Of a DNA stretch of 64,000 nucleotides, positions 8,424 to 17,176 are shown in pieces (position 1 is the first letter of the stretch; the number at the start of each line of letters is the position of its first letter). The position numbers and the translations under genes were made by a program. Source of the DNA: Mixta intestinalis (GTDB lineage: Bacteria; Pseudomonadota; Gammaproteobacteria; Enterobacterales; Enterobacteriaceae); NCBI RefSeq assembly GCF_009914055.1, contig NZ_CP028271.1, forward strand, positions 806,001 to 870,000. The letters are read 5' to 3'. The notes under the pieces are model-generated. The model searched no databases. It worked only from the letters and a program-made list of their open reading frames with translations, and had not been told where the DNA came from.

Positions 8424-10172
8424 ATGCATCAAGATAAAGATCTCTCAACATGGCAGACCTTTCGTCGCCTTTGGCCGATGATCGCACCGCATAAAGCGGG
8501 ATTGATTGTGGCAGCCGTAGCGCTGATCCTCAATGCGGCAGGCGATACCCTTATGCTGTCATTGCTGAAACCTTTACTGGATGAGGGCTTTGGTAAGGCC
8601 GATAAGTCAGTATTAATATGGATGCCGCTGGCGGTAATTGGTCTGATGCTGATTCGAGGCGTAACCAGTTATGCTTCGAGCTATTGTATTTCATGGGTAT
8701 CCGGCAACGTGGTTATGAATATGCGTCGCCGTTTATTCAATCATATGATGGGCATGCCGGTTTCTTTTTTCGATCAACAATCTACAGGCACCTTGCTGTC
8801 ACGTATTACTTATGATTCGGAGCAGGTAGCGTCTTCTTCATCCAGCGCGCTGGTAACCGTCGTGCGTGAAGGGGCATCGATTATTGGCCTGTTCATTATG
8901 ATGTTCTACTACAGCTGGCAGCTCTCCCTGATTCTGATTGTGCTGGCACCGATTGTGTCGATGGCAATTCGCACCGTTTCCAAACGCTTTCGCAGCATCA
9001 GCAAAAATATGCAGAACACTATGGGGCAGGTTACTACCAGCGCCGAGCAGATGCTGAAAGGGCATAAAGAGGTACTGATTTTTGGCGGGCAGGAAGTCGA
9101 AGCCCAGCGTTTTGACAAAGTCAGTAATCGCATGCGCCATCAGGGCATGAAGCTGGTTTCTGCCTCTTCCATTTCCGATCCTGTTATTCAGTTAATCGCC
9201 TCCTTAGCGCTGGCCTTCGTACTTTATGCCGCCAGCTTTCCCAGCGTAATGGATACCCTGACAGCCGGTACGATTACGGTCGTATTTTCTTCCATGATTG
9301 CGCTGATGCGCCCGTTAAAATCATTAACGAATGTCAATGCGCAGTTCCAGCGTGGTATGGCCGCCTGCCAGACGCTGTTTTCTATCCTCGACAGCGAGCA
9401 GGAAGTGGACAAAGGCACGCGAGAAATCGAACGTGCAAAAGGCGATATCGAATTTCGTCATGTCACCTTCAGCTACCCGGGCCGTGATATTCCCGCTTTA
9501 CGTGACATCAATCTGACCATTCCGGCAGGTAAGACCGTCGCGCTGGTAGGACGCTCAGGCTCAGGGAAATCAACCATGGCCAGCCTGCTGACGCGTTTTT
9601 ATGATATCCAGCAGGGTGAAATAACCATTGATGGGCACGATCTGCGTGAATATACCCTGCGTTCGCTGCGTAATCAGGTTGCGCTGGTCTCACAAAATGT
9701 CCACCTGTTTAATGACACTATCGCTAATAACATCGCCTACGCACGTACCGATGTCTACAATCGTCAGGAGATTGAAAAAGCGGCTGAAATGGCTCACGCC
9801 ATGGATTTCATTCGTAAAATGGAAAATGGTCTGGATACTGTCATTGGTGAAAACGGTGTACTGCTCTCTGGCGGTCAAAGACAGCGTATCGCTATTGCGC
9901 GTGCGCTGTTACGTGACAGCCCAATTCTGATTCTGGATGAAGCCACCTCTGCGCTGGATACCGAATCTGAACGGGCGATTCAGTCAGCGCTGGACGAGCT
10001 GCAGAAAAACCGCACCTCTTTGGTTATCGCGCACCGCCTGTCGACGATTGAAAAAGCAGATGAGATCGTTGTGGTGGAAGATGGACGCATTATTGAACGC
10101 GGCACGCACGATGAACTTATCAGTCAGCAGGGCGCTTATGCGCAGCTGCATAAGATGCAGTTTGGACAATGA
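8424..10172 (+). CDS. msbA: Lipid A/core ABC transporter, ATP-binding permease
   Basis: MsbA flips core-lipid A across the inner membrane and is essential in most enterobacteria. The 582 residues equal the E. coli length. Six transmembrane helices occupy about residues 15-320. The nucleotide-binding domain follows with Walker A GRSGSGKST near residue 376, signature LSGGQRQRIAIARAL near 481, Walker B ILILDEATSALD, and the H-loop IAHRLST. The stop overlaps the lpxK start by 4 bases, indicating translational coupling. Confidence 0.97.
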   Translation: MHQDKDLSTWQTFRRLWPMIAPHKAGLIVAAVALILNAAGDTLMLSLLKPLLDEGFGKADKSVLIWMPLAVIGLMLIRGVTSYASSYCISWVSGNVVMNMRRRLFNHMMGMPVSFFDQQSTGTLLSRITYDSEQVASSSSSALVTVVREGASIIGLFIMMFYYSWQLSLILIVLAPIVSMAIRTVSKRFRSISKNMQNTMGQVTTSAEQMLKGHKEVLIFGGQEVEAQRFDKVSNRMRHQGMKLVSASSISDPVIQLIASLALAFVLYAASFPSVMDTLTAGTITVVFSSMIALMRPLKSLTNVNAQFQRGMAACQTLFSILDSEQEVDKGTREIERAKGDIEFRHVTFSYPGRDIPALRDINLTIPAGKTVALVGRSGSGKSTMASLLTRFYDIQQGEITIDGHDLREYTLRSLRNQVALVSQNVHLFNDTIANNIAYARTDVYNRQEIEKAAEMAHAMDFIRKMENGLDTVIGENGVLLSGGQRQRIAIARALLRDSPILILDEATSALDTESERAIQSALDELQKNRTSLVIAHRLSTIEKADEIVVVEDGRIIERGTHDELISQQGAYAQLHKMQFGQ

Positions 10173-11146
10173 TTGAACGTATCTGGAGCGGGCGCTCTCC
10201 GCTCTATCTGCTGCTGCTACCGTTCAGCCTGTTGTATGGCTTTATTACCGCTCTGATTCGCTTTAGTTATCGACATGGCTTGCGCAAAGCCTGGCGTTCG
10301 CCGGTTCCGGTGATTGTGGTAGGGAATCTGACGGCGGGTGGTAACGGTAAAACGCCGGTGGTGATTTGGCTGGTGGAACAGCTACAGCAGCGCGGTCTGC
10401 AAGTTGGCGTGGTGTCCCGTGGTTACGGCGGTAAGGCGGCACGCTATCCACTGCTGCTAACGGCGGAAACGTCGACGCAGGAAGCAGGAGACGAGCCAGT
10501 ACTGATCGCTCAGCGTACCGGCGCGCCAGTGGCGGTTTCGCCAGTACGTAGCGAAGCGGTTCAGGCACTGCTGGCGGCAGGTCCGCTGGATCTAATCGTT
10601 ACCGATGACGGTTTACAACACTATGCGCTGGCACGTGATATCGAGATCGTGGTGGTGGATGGTGAACGTCGCTTTGGCAACGGCTGGTGGTTACCGGCAG
10701 GGCCAATGCGTGAACGGGCCGGTCGCCTGCGTCAGGTCGATGCGGTGATTGTAAACGGTGGTAACGCCGGGGCGATGGAAATAGCTATGCGTCTTGAACC
10801 CGGTGCGGCGATAAATGTGAAATCGGGCGTAAGTCGCCCGCTGTCAGCGCTGACTTCTGTTGTGGCGATGGCGGGAATTGGGCATCCGCCACGCTTCTTT
10901 GCCACGCTGCGCCAGCAGGGGGTGACGCCGCTCCAAACCGTGTCCCTGGCCGATCATCGTTCCTGTAGCGAAACCGAATTGCTTGCGTTAACGCCAAACG
11001 GAGAAGCTTTAATCATGACGGAAAAGGACGCGGTAAAATATCGTGCTTTTGCTCATGAGAACTGGTGGTATCTTCCGGTCGAAGCGCGTCTCTCAGGCGG
11101 CGCGGAGGCGCTATTGGATAAAATTACTGCGCTGGCTCCTCGCTAA
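10169..11146 (+). CDS. lpxK: Tetraacyldisaccharide 4'-kinase
   Basis: LpxK phosphorylates the 4' position of the lipid A disaccharide at the inner membrane. The 325-residue product (E. coli 328) begins MIERIWSGRSPLYLLLLP with a membrane-associating hydrophobic helix, followed by the P-loop-like GNLTAGGNGKTPV near residue 55. VVSRGYGGKA and VTDDGLQH carry further catalytic elements. The start ATG overlaps the msbA stop (ATGA). Product and transporter are therefore co-translated: one finishes lipid A, the other exports it. Confidence 0.96.
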   Translation: MIERIWSGRSPLYLLLLPFSLLYGFITALIRFSYRHGLRKAWRSPVPVIVVGNLTAGGNGKTPVVIWLVEQLQQRGLQVGVVSRGYGGKAARYPLLLTAETSTQEAGDEPVLIAQRTGAPVAVSPVRSEAVQALLAAGPLDLIVTDDGLQHYALARDIEIVVVDGERRFGNGWWLPAGPMRERAGRLRQVDAVIVNGGNAGAMEIAMRLEPGAAINVKSGVSRPLSALTSVVAMAGIGHPPRFFATLRQQGVTPLQTVSLADHRSCSETELLALTPNGEALIMTEKDAVKYRAFAHENWWYLPVEARLSGGAEALLDKITALAPR

Positions 11147-11205
11147 TTTAAAACTTTTCAGCAGAACGATTACACTGGGTGCTATCTGACAGAAAGGAAT
11201 AGCTG

Positions 11206-12426
11206 ATGGCACCTCTCTCCCTTTCCCGGCAAACCGCCCGCAATTTGCACCTTGCGGCACAGGCTTTATTAAATCCGCCGAAACGCAAAGCAAATTTTAA
11301 CGATCTGCTGGCTATTATCAAACGTATGTCGTTACTGCAGATTGATACCATCAATGTGGTCGCGCGTAGCCCTTATCTGGTACTGTTCAGCCGTTTAGGT
11401 GATTATCCAGAAACCTGGCTGGAGCAGGCGCTGGCAAACGGCAGCCTGTTTGAGTATTGGGCGCATGAGGCCTGCTTTATTCCTGTGGAAGATTACCCAC
11501 TGCTGCGACATCGCATGCTGCAGCCGGAAAAAATGGGCTGGAAGTACAACGCTGACTGGATGAAGCAGCATGCCGATGATATTGCCAGCCTTTTGCAGCA
11601 TATAGCTGAAAAAGGCCCGGTGCGCTCTGCCGATTTTGCTGCCGCACCGGGCCACCAGCCCGGCTGGTGGGCATGGAAACCCTATAAACGCCATCTGGAA
11701 AATCTGTTTACTGCGGGTGAACTGATGGTCAGCGGACGGCACAATTTTCAGCGCCTGTACGATTTACGTCAGCGAGTGATGCCGCAGTGGGATGATGCAC
11801 AGCATACACTTAGCGAGCCAGCAGCGCGCGAACAGATGCTGCGCAACAGCGCCGCCAGTTTAGGCATCTTTCGTCCTGAATGGTTACCCGATTACTACCG
11901 CTTAAAACAGGTAGCGTTAAAAGAGATTATTCCTTGCTGGCAGGAAGAGGGTTTCATTATTCCCGTTACGGTAGAAAACATGGGCACTATGTGGCTGCAT
12001 CGTGATGCGCTGGTTCATCTGGAAAAACCGCTTAACGCCACTCATACAGCGATTCTTTCGCCTTTCGATCCGGTAGTTTGGGATCGGCGGCGGGCGGAGG
12101 CGCTATTCGATTTCAGCTATCGGCTTGAATGTTATACACCGGCGGCAAAGCGGCAATATGGTTATTTTACGTTACCGCTGCTACATCGCGGTGCGCTAAA
12201 AGCGCGCCTGGATGCAAAAATGTTGCGTCGTGAGCGCTGTCTTCAGATTAATAATCTGTGGCTGGAAGAGAAAACTCGCGTCAGCGCCGGGTTTGTCGCC
12301 GATTTACAGCGTGCGATCGGGCGCTTTGCCCGTTGGCAGGGTGCGGATCGGGTTATAATGACGCAGGCGCCTGTTAAAATCAGGCAAATATTGGGTACGG
12401 GCTGGCGGTTGGCTGATCAGGCGTGA
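11206..12426 (+). CDS. ycaQ: Winged-helix DNA glycosylase, YcaQ/AlkX family
   Basis: The 406-residue protein belongs to the HTH_42 winged-helix family; E. coli YcaQ has been shown to unhook DNA interstrand crosslinks. The N-terminal LSRQTARNLHLAAQALL, the conserved LLQIDTINVVARSPYLVLFSR and the catalytic-site AILSPFDPVVWDRRRA region are present. It starts 59 bases after lpxK with an AGAAAGGAA site. As in E. coli it lies between lpxK and ycaR. Confidence 0.92.
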   Translation: MAPLSLSRQTARNLHLAAQALLNPPKRKANFNDLLAIIKRMSLLQIDTINVVARSPYLVLFSRLGDYPETWLEQALANGSLFEYWAHEACFIPVEDYPLLRHRMLQPEKMGWKYNADWMKQHADDIASLLQHIAEKGPVRSADFAAAPGHQPGWWAWKPYKRHLENLFTAGELMVSGRHNFQRLYDLRQRVMPQWDDAQHTLSEPAAREQMLRNSAASLGIFRPEWLPDYYRLKQVALKEIIPCWQEEGFIIPVTVENMGTMWLHRDALVHLEKPLNATHTAILSPFDPVVWDRRRAEALFDFSYRLECYTPAAKRQYGYFTLPLLHRGALKARLDAKMLRRERCLQINNLWLEEKTRVSAGFVADLQRAIGRFARWQGADRVIMTQAPVKIRQILGTGWRLADQA

Positions 12427-12495
12427 CATTATCGTCCCGTTTCGCGGCTGTGTTATGCTTGCTTTCCTGAGGCTTCGGTCCATTACGGAGGAAAC

Positions 12496-12678
12496 ATGGA
12501 TCATCGTTTACTTGAAATCGTCGCTTGTCCGGTGTGTAACGGCAAGCTCTACTACAACAAAGAACAGCAGGAGCTGATTTGTAAACCGGACGGACTGGCT
12601 TATCCGGTTCGTGATGGAATTCCGGTATTACTGGAAAACGAAGCCCGCACGCTGTCAGCAGACGAGATACATCCATGA
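12496..12678 (+). CDS. ycaR: Trm112-like zinc-ribbon protein YcaR
   Basis: A 60-residue UPF0434/Trm112 family protein of unestablished role. LLEIVACPVCNGKLYY gives a CxxC pair and the fold is compact. Unlike many Trm112 proteins, a second clear CxxC is missing; one further Cys occurs in LICKPDG. GGAGG precedes the ATG. The stop overlaps the kdsB start by 4 bases, tying it to LPS precursor synthesis. Confidence 0.93.
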   Translation: MDHRLLEIVACPVCNGKLYYNKEQQELICKPDGLAYPVRDGIPVLLENEARTLSADEIHP

Positions 12679-13421
12679 GCTTTGTCGTTATTATTCCAGC
12701 CCGTTTTGCATCAACCCGTTTACCCGGAAAGCCGCTGGTGGATATTCATGGTAAGCCGATGGTGGTACACGTTATGGAGCGGGCACAGCAGTCCGGTGCC
12801 GATCGCGTCATTGTGGCTACCGATCATCCTGATGTGGCGGCGGCAGTTACCGCTGCGGGCGGCGAAGTGTGCTTAACGCGTGCCGATCATCAGTCTGGCA
12901 CCGAGCGGCTGGCGGAAGTAGTAGAAAAATATCAGTTTGCCGATGATACAATTATCGTTAACGTGCAGGGCGACGAGCCGCTTATTCCATCTGAAATTAT
13001 TCGTCAGCTGGCCGATAACCTGGCGGGCGTGACAGCAGGTATGGCTACGCTGGCCGTGCCGATCGCCAGCGCCGAAGAAGCGTTCAATCCCAATGCGGTA
13101 AAAGTAGTGCGTGATGCGCAGGGCTACGCGCTCTATTTCTCCCGCGCGACCATTCCATGGGATCGCGAGCGTTTCGCGCAATCGCGTGACACGGTTGGTG
13201 ACAGCCTGCTGCGCCATATCGGTATTTATGCCTATCGTGCAGGTTTTATCCGTCGCTACGTTAGCTGGCAGCCCAGCGAGCTGGAGCAAATTGAGCTGCT
13301 GGAGCAGCTGCGCGTGCTCTGGTACGGTGAAAAAATTCATGTCGATGTGGCGCAAACGACGCCAGCGGCAGGGGTGGATACCGCAGAAGATTTAGCGCGT
13401 GTCCGGGCGGTACTGCAATAA
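12675..13421 (+). CDS. kdsB: 3-deoxy-manno-octulosonate cytidylyltransferase
   Basis: CMP-Kdo synthetase activates Kdo with CTP for inner-core LPS assembly. The product has 248 residues, the usual length. The nucleotidyltransferase start FVVIIPARFASTRLPGKPL, the NVQGDEPLI metal/nucleotide motif near residue 97 and the Kdo-binding RHIGIYAYRAGF segment are present. ATGA overlap with ycaR shows co-translation. Confidence 0.97.
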   Translation: MSFVVIIPARFASTRLPGKPLVDIHGKPMVVHVMERAQQSGADRVIVATDHPDVAAAVTAAGGEVCLTRADHQSGTERLAEVVEKYQFADDTIIVNVQGDEPLIPSEIIRQLADNLAGVTAGMATLAVPIASAEEAFNPNAVKVVRDAQGYALYFSRATIPWDRERFAQSRDTVGDSLLRHIGIYAYRAGFIRRYVSWQPSELEQIELLEQLRVLWYGEKIHVDVAQTTPAAGVDTAEDLARVRAVLQ

Positions 13422-13441
13422 CCACCGCCATTGGGGGAACG

Positions 13442-13463
13442 GAAGAGGCCGTATGGCCTCTTT
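13442..13463. terminator. kdsB/elyC convergent terminator
   Basis: GAAGAGGCC (13442-13450) pairs with GGCCTCTTT (13455-13463) around GTAT. The hairpin lies between the convergent kdsB and elyC stops and could act on both strands; the T-run is short on each side. Confidence 0.7.
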
Positions 13464-13481
13464 CAGTCAGCGCGATTCGGT

Positions 13482-14255
13482 TTACTTCCCGGTACCGTTT
13501 TTGCCGTTAAGTTTTTGCCAGAAGGTCCCCATTCCCTCATAGACTGCGCGCTCGCTGTGGCTTAGCCACAGCGGCGACGGCAGCGCTTTCTCCCACCAGT
13601 TCAGCGCTGATTCAATCGCCATCTGGTTGGCCGGTGTCGCGAGCGGCATTAATCCCTGATGATGGAAAAAGGCCATCGCGCGTGGCATATGATTAGCAGA
13701 CGTAACCAGCAGAAACGCGTGCTTTCCAACGATTTTTTTAACCGCCCGCGCTTCATCATCCGTATCTTTAGGCCAGTCGAGCCGGATAATATCCGTCTCC
13801 GGAACCCCAAGCGATAGCGCTACCGCCGCTGCCGCCTCGGCATTGCTCACCGGATTTGTTTCTGCTGCGCCGCCGGTGAAAATCAGTTTCGCACCGGGAT
13901 GTCTACGCCACTGCCTTATGCCTTCAGTGACGCGCGGCAGGCTGTTACCGATCAGATTTGAGCTGGGCGCCCACGCCGGGTTCCACGTATAGCCGCCGCC
14001 TAATACCACGATATAACTGACATCCGCAGCGACGTTGCGTGTAGGATACTGCTTCTCCAGCGGCTGCAGCAGGCTATCCGCTACCGGCTGCAGGCTCAGC
14101 GCAAAAAGAATTATCCAGGCAGCAGAAATAAGGATTTTCCCGCTTTTTTGCCACCGTGTGAACCAAAGCAGTAAAATACCCGTCGCCATGAGCAGAAGCA
14201 GGAGTGGCAAAGGCAATAATATCCCGCCCACGATTTTTTTCAGGGAAAAAAACAT
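13482..14255 (-). CDS. elyC: Envelope biogenesis factor ElyC
   Basis: ElyC (DUF218/YdcF-like) is an inner-membrane protein needed for normal envelope and peptidoglycan assembly at low temperature in E. coli. The 257-residue product has two N-terminal membrane helices (about residues 10-30 and 38-58). A periplasmic DUF218 domain follows with VVLGGGYTWNP, LIFTGGAAETNPVSNAE and VTSANHMPRAMAFF. It is divergent from cmoM and convergent with kdsB. E. coli ycbJ, between kdsB and elyC there, is absent. Confidence 0.93.
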   Translation of the reverse strand: MFFSLKKIVGGILLPLPLLLLLMATGILLLWFTRWQKSGKILISAAWIILFALSLQPVADSLLQPLEKQYPTRNVAADVSYIVVLGGGYTWNPAWAPSSNLIGNSLPRVTEGIRQWRRHPGAKLIFTGGAAETNPVSNAEAAAAVALSLGVPETDIIRLDWPKDTDDEARAVKKIVGKHAFLLVTSANHMPRAMAFFHHQGLMPLATPANQMAIESALNWWEKALPSPLWLSHSERAVYEGMGTFWQKLNGKNGTGK

Positions 14256-14380
14256 ATTTACGGATTCCTTTTGTCCGAAAAAACATCATCCGAGAGCCAG
14301 AGTTTGCATCAAAGGTTCATTCTTAGCCGGGGTATGACAAAATAGGCGCTACTGAACCGCAATCCACCGGAGCTGCCGCT

Positions 14381-15166
14381 ATGCAGGATCGTAACTTTGA
14401 CGATATTGCAGATAAATTCGCGCAAAACATTTACGGTACCACTAAAGGACGAATTCGTCAGGCGATCCTGTGGCAGGAGCTGGACGCGCTGTTGCCTACG
14501 CTGCCTGACCGTCCGCTGCATATTGTTGACGTCGGCGGTGGGCAGGGGCAAATAGCCTGCGGGCTGGCGGCGCGCGGCCACCAGGTTTTGCTGTGTGATA
14601 TCTCCGGCGAAATGCTGCAACGCGCACGCGCTAATGCGGAACAGCAGAACGTGCTGACTAATATGGAATTTAAGCAAATTAGCGCCCAACAGCTGGCACA
14701 ATATTTGGATAAGCCAGCAGATCTGGTATTGTTTCACGCTGTACTGGAATGGGTCGCTGCGCCCGAAGAGATTCTGGCAGTGCTGTATAACACGCTGGCA
14801 CCGGGTGGAATATTATCGCTGATGTTTTATAACCTGCACGGACTTATTTTGCAGAACCTGGCGCATGGTAATTTTGGCTGGCTGGAATCAGGCATGAAGA
14901 AGCGTAAAAAACGCACCCTTTCGCCAGATTATCCGCGCGATCCCCAGCAGGTTTATCAATGGTTAGAGGCATGCGGCTTTGTTATTGAACGCCGCGCCGG
15001 CATTCGGGTATTTCACGATTACATGCACGATAAACAACAAAGAATTGATGAATTCGATCGGGTACTGGCGATGGAAACGCAATATTGCCGTCAGGAGCCC
15101 TTTATCAGCCTTGGGCGCTATATCCATGTTACCGCGCGGAAACCCGCCCAGAAGGATCGACTATGA
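14381..15166 (+). CDS. cmoM: tRNA 5-carboxymethoxyuridine methyltransferase
   Basis: CmoM (formerly SmtA) uses S-adenosylmethionine to methylate cmo5U34 of certain tRNAs to mcmo5U. The 261-residue product has the SAM-binding motif VDVGGGQGQIACGL near residue 48 and the family start MQDRNFDDIADKFAQNIYG. It overlaps mukF by 4 bases, as in E. coli, where smtA heads the mukFEB operon. Confidence 0.95.
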   Translation: MQDRNFDDIADKFAQNIYGTTKGRIRQAILWQELDALLPTLPDRPLHIVDVGGGQGQIACGLAARGHQVLLCDISGEMLQRARANAEQQNVLTNMEFKQISAQQLAQYLDKPADLVLFHAVLEWVAAPEEILAVLYNTLAPGGILSLMFYNLHGLILQNLAHGNFGWLESGMKKRKKRTLSPDYPRDPQQVYQWLEACGFVIERRAGIRVFHDYMHDKQQRIDEFDRVLAMETQYCRQEPFISLGRYIHVTARKPAQKDRL

Positions 15167-16485
15167 GTGATTTTTCCCAGACTGTCCCGGAACTGGTTTC
15201 GTGGGCGCGGAAAAACGATTTTTCCGTTTCGTTACCTACCGAACGTCTGGCCTTTTTACTGGCTATCGCCACGTTAAACAGCGAACGCATGGATGGTGAA
15301 ATGAGCGAAGGCGAACTGATTGATGCCTTCCGCCATGTCAGCAAGGTGTTTGAACAAACCCATGAAACCGTGACGGTACGTGCTAACAACGCGATAAACG
15401 ATATGGTGCGTCAGCGCCTGCTTAACCGTTTTACCAGCGAGCTGGCGGATGGCAATGCTATCTATCGCCTGACGCCGCTGGCCATCGGCATTACCGACTA
15501 TTATATCCGCCAGCGGGAGTTCTCTACGCTGCGTCTCTCCATGCAGCTCTCTATTGTTGCGCAGGAGCTAAAGCGGGCGGCGGATGCGGCAGATGAAAAT
15601 GGCGATGAATTTCACTGGCATCGTAACGTTTTCGCGCCGCTGAAGTATTCGGTAGCGGAGATTTTCGACAGCATCGATTTAACCCAGCGTCTGATGGATG
15701 AGCAGCAGCAGTCGGTAAAAAATGATATTGCTGAGCTGCTCAATCAGGACTGGCGCGCCGCTATTTCCAGCTGTGAAATGTTGCTTTCTGAAACCTCCGG
15801 CACGCTGCGCGAATTACAGGATACGCTGGAAGCCGCAGGCGATAAGCTACAGGCCAATCTGCTGCGTATCCAGGATGCCACGCTCAACAGCCCCGATTTA
15901 GGCTTTATCGATAAGCTGGTTTTCGATCTGCAAAACAAGCTTGACCGCATTATTAGCTGGGGCCAACAGGCGATCGATCTTTGGATCGGTTATGACCGTC
16001 ACGTGCATAAGTTTATTCGTACCGCGATCGATATGGATAAAAACCGCGTTTTTGCCCAGCGTCTGCGTCAGTCGGTACAGAACTATTTTGACCAGCCCTG
16101 GGCGCTGACCTGGGCCAACGCGGATCGCCTGTTCGATATGCGTGACGATGAGATGGCGCTGCGTGACGAAGAAGTGACCGGCGAGCTGCCTTCAGAGCTG
16201 GAATACGAAGAATTTAATGAAATCCGTGAACAGCTTGCAGCGATGATTGAAGAAGCGCTGCAGATTTACAAAACGGAAAATAAACCGCTTAACCTCGGTG
16301 AGGTGATGCGGGATTATCTGGCGCAGTATCCACGATCCCGCCATTTTGACGTGGCGCGTATCGTCGTCGATCAGGCGGTGCGTTTAGGCGTGGCGGAAGC
16401 TGATTTTTCCGGGTTGCCGGCGCAATGGCAGCCCATTAATGATTACGGAGCCAAGGTGCAGGCGCATGTCATCGACAAATATTGA
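15163..16485 (+). CDS. mukF: Chromosome partition protein MukF (kleisin)
   Basis: MukF is the kleisin of the MukBEF condensin; its winged-helix N-terminus dimerises and both ends contact MukB. An in-frame upstream ATG exists at 15085, but ATG 15163 overlaps the cmoM stop as ATGA and gives MSDFSQTVPELVSWARKNDF, the E. coli start, with exactly 440 residues. A helical middle contains SELEYEEFNEIREQL and the C-terminal winged helix follows. mukE starts 20 bases before its stop. Confidence 0.97.
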   Translation: MSDFSQTVPELVSWARKNDFSVSLPTERLAFLLAIATLNSERMDGEMSEGELIDAFRHVSKVFEQTHETVTVRANNAINDMVRQRLLNRFTSELADGNAIYRLTPLAIGITDYYIRQREFSTLRLSMQLSIVAQELKRAADAADENGDEFHWHRNVFAPLKYSVAEIFDSIDLTQRLMDEQQQSVKNDIAELLNQDWRAAISSCEMLLSETSGTLRELQDTLEAAGDKLQANLLRIQDATLNSPDLGFIDKLVFDLQNKLDRIISWGQQAIDLWIGYDRHVHKFIRTAIDMDKNRVFAQRLRQSVQNYFDQPWALTWANADRLFDMRDDEMALRDEEVTGELPSELEYEEFNEIREQLAAMIEEALQIYKTENKPLNLGEVMRDYLAQYPRSRHFDVARIVVDQAVRLGVAEADFSGLPAQWQPINDYGAKVQAHVIDKY

Positions 16486-17176
16486 ACAAGTGATGCCGGT
16501 TAAACTGGCCCAGGCACTGGCGAATCCGCTTTTTCCCGCGCTGGATAGCCAGCTGCGTGCGGGACGGCATATTGGCATTGAAGAGCTGGACAACCACGCC
16601 TTCTTAATGGATTACCAGGAATATCTTGAAGAGTTTTACGCGCGTTACAACGTTGAGTTAATTCGCGCGCCGGAAGGTTTTTTCTATTTGCGTCCGCGCT
16701 CCACCACGCTGATTCCTCGCTCAGTGCTCTCTGAGCTGGATATGCTGGTGGGAAAAATCCTCTGCTACCTCTATCTCAGCCCGGAACGTCTGGCTAACGA
16801 AGGCATTTTCTCCCAGCAGGAACTCTATGATGAACTACTAAGTCTGGCGGATGAGAGCAAGCTGTTGAAGCTGGTAAATCAGCGTTCAACCGGCTCCGAT
16901 CTCGATCGTCAGAAGCTACAGGAAAAAATGCGCGCTTCGCTGAACCGCCTGCGTCGGCTCGGTATGGTGTGGTTTATGGGCAACGACAGCAGTAAGTTTC
17001 GCATTATGGAATCGGTGTTTCGCTTTGGCGCAGATGTACGCAGCGGCGACGATCCGCGCGAGGCGCAGCTACGCCTGATTCGCGTTGGTGAAGCGATAGC
17101 GCTTGAGAGCAGCGTTGAAGGACAGGAGACCCCGGAAGAAGCCCAGTCAGAGACAGCGGAGGATGAAGAGGAATGA
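16466..17176 (+). CDS. mukE: Chromosome partition protein MukE
   Basis: MukE is the tandem winged-helix (KITE) subunit that binds MukF. ATG 16466 gives MSSTNIEQVMPVKLAQALAN, identical to the E. coli start, and a 236-residue product. An ATG 27 bases upstream would add only nine residues unlike the family. The acidic C-terminal tail is variable, as in relatives. It overlaps mukF by 20 bases and mukB by 4, so the three subunits are translationally coupled. Confidence 0.97.
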   Translation: MSSTNIEQVMPVKLAQALANPLFPALDSQLRAGRHIGIEELDNHAFLMDYQEYLEEFYARYNVELIRAPEGFFYLRPRSTTLIPRSVLSELDMLVGKILCYLYLSPERLANEGIFSQQELYDELLSLADESKLLKLVNQRSTGSDLDRQKLQEKMRASLNRLRRLGMVWFMGNDSSKFRIMESVFRFGADVRSGDDPREAQLRLIRVGEAIALESSVEGQETPEEAQSETAEDEEE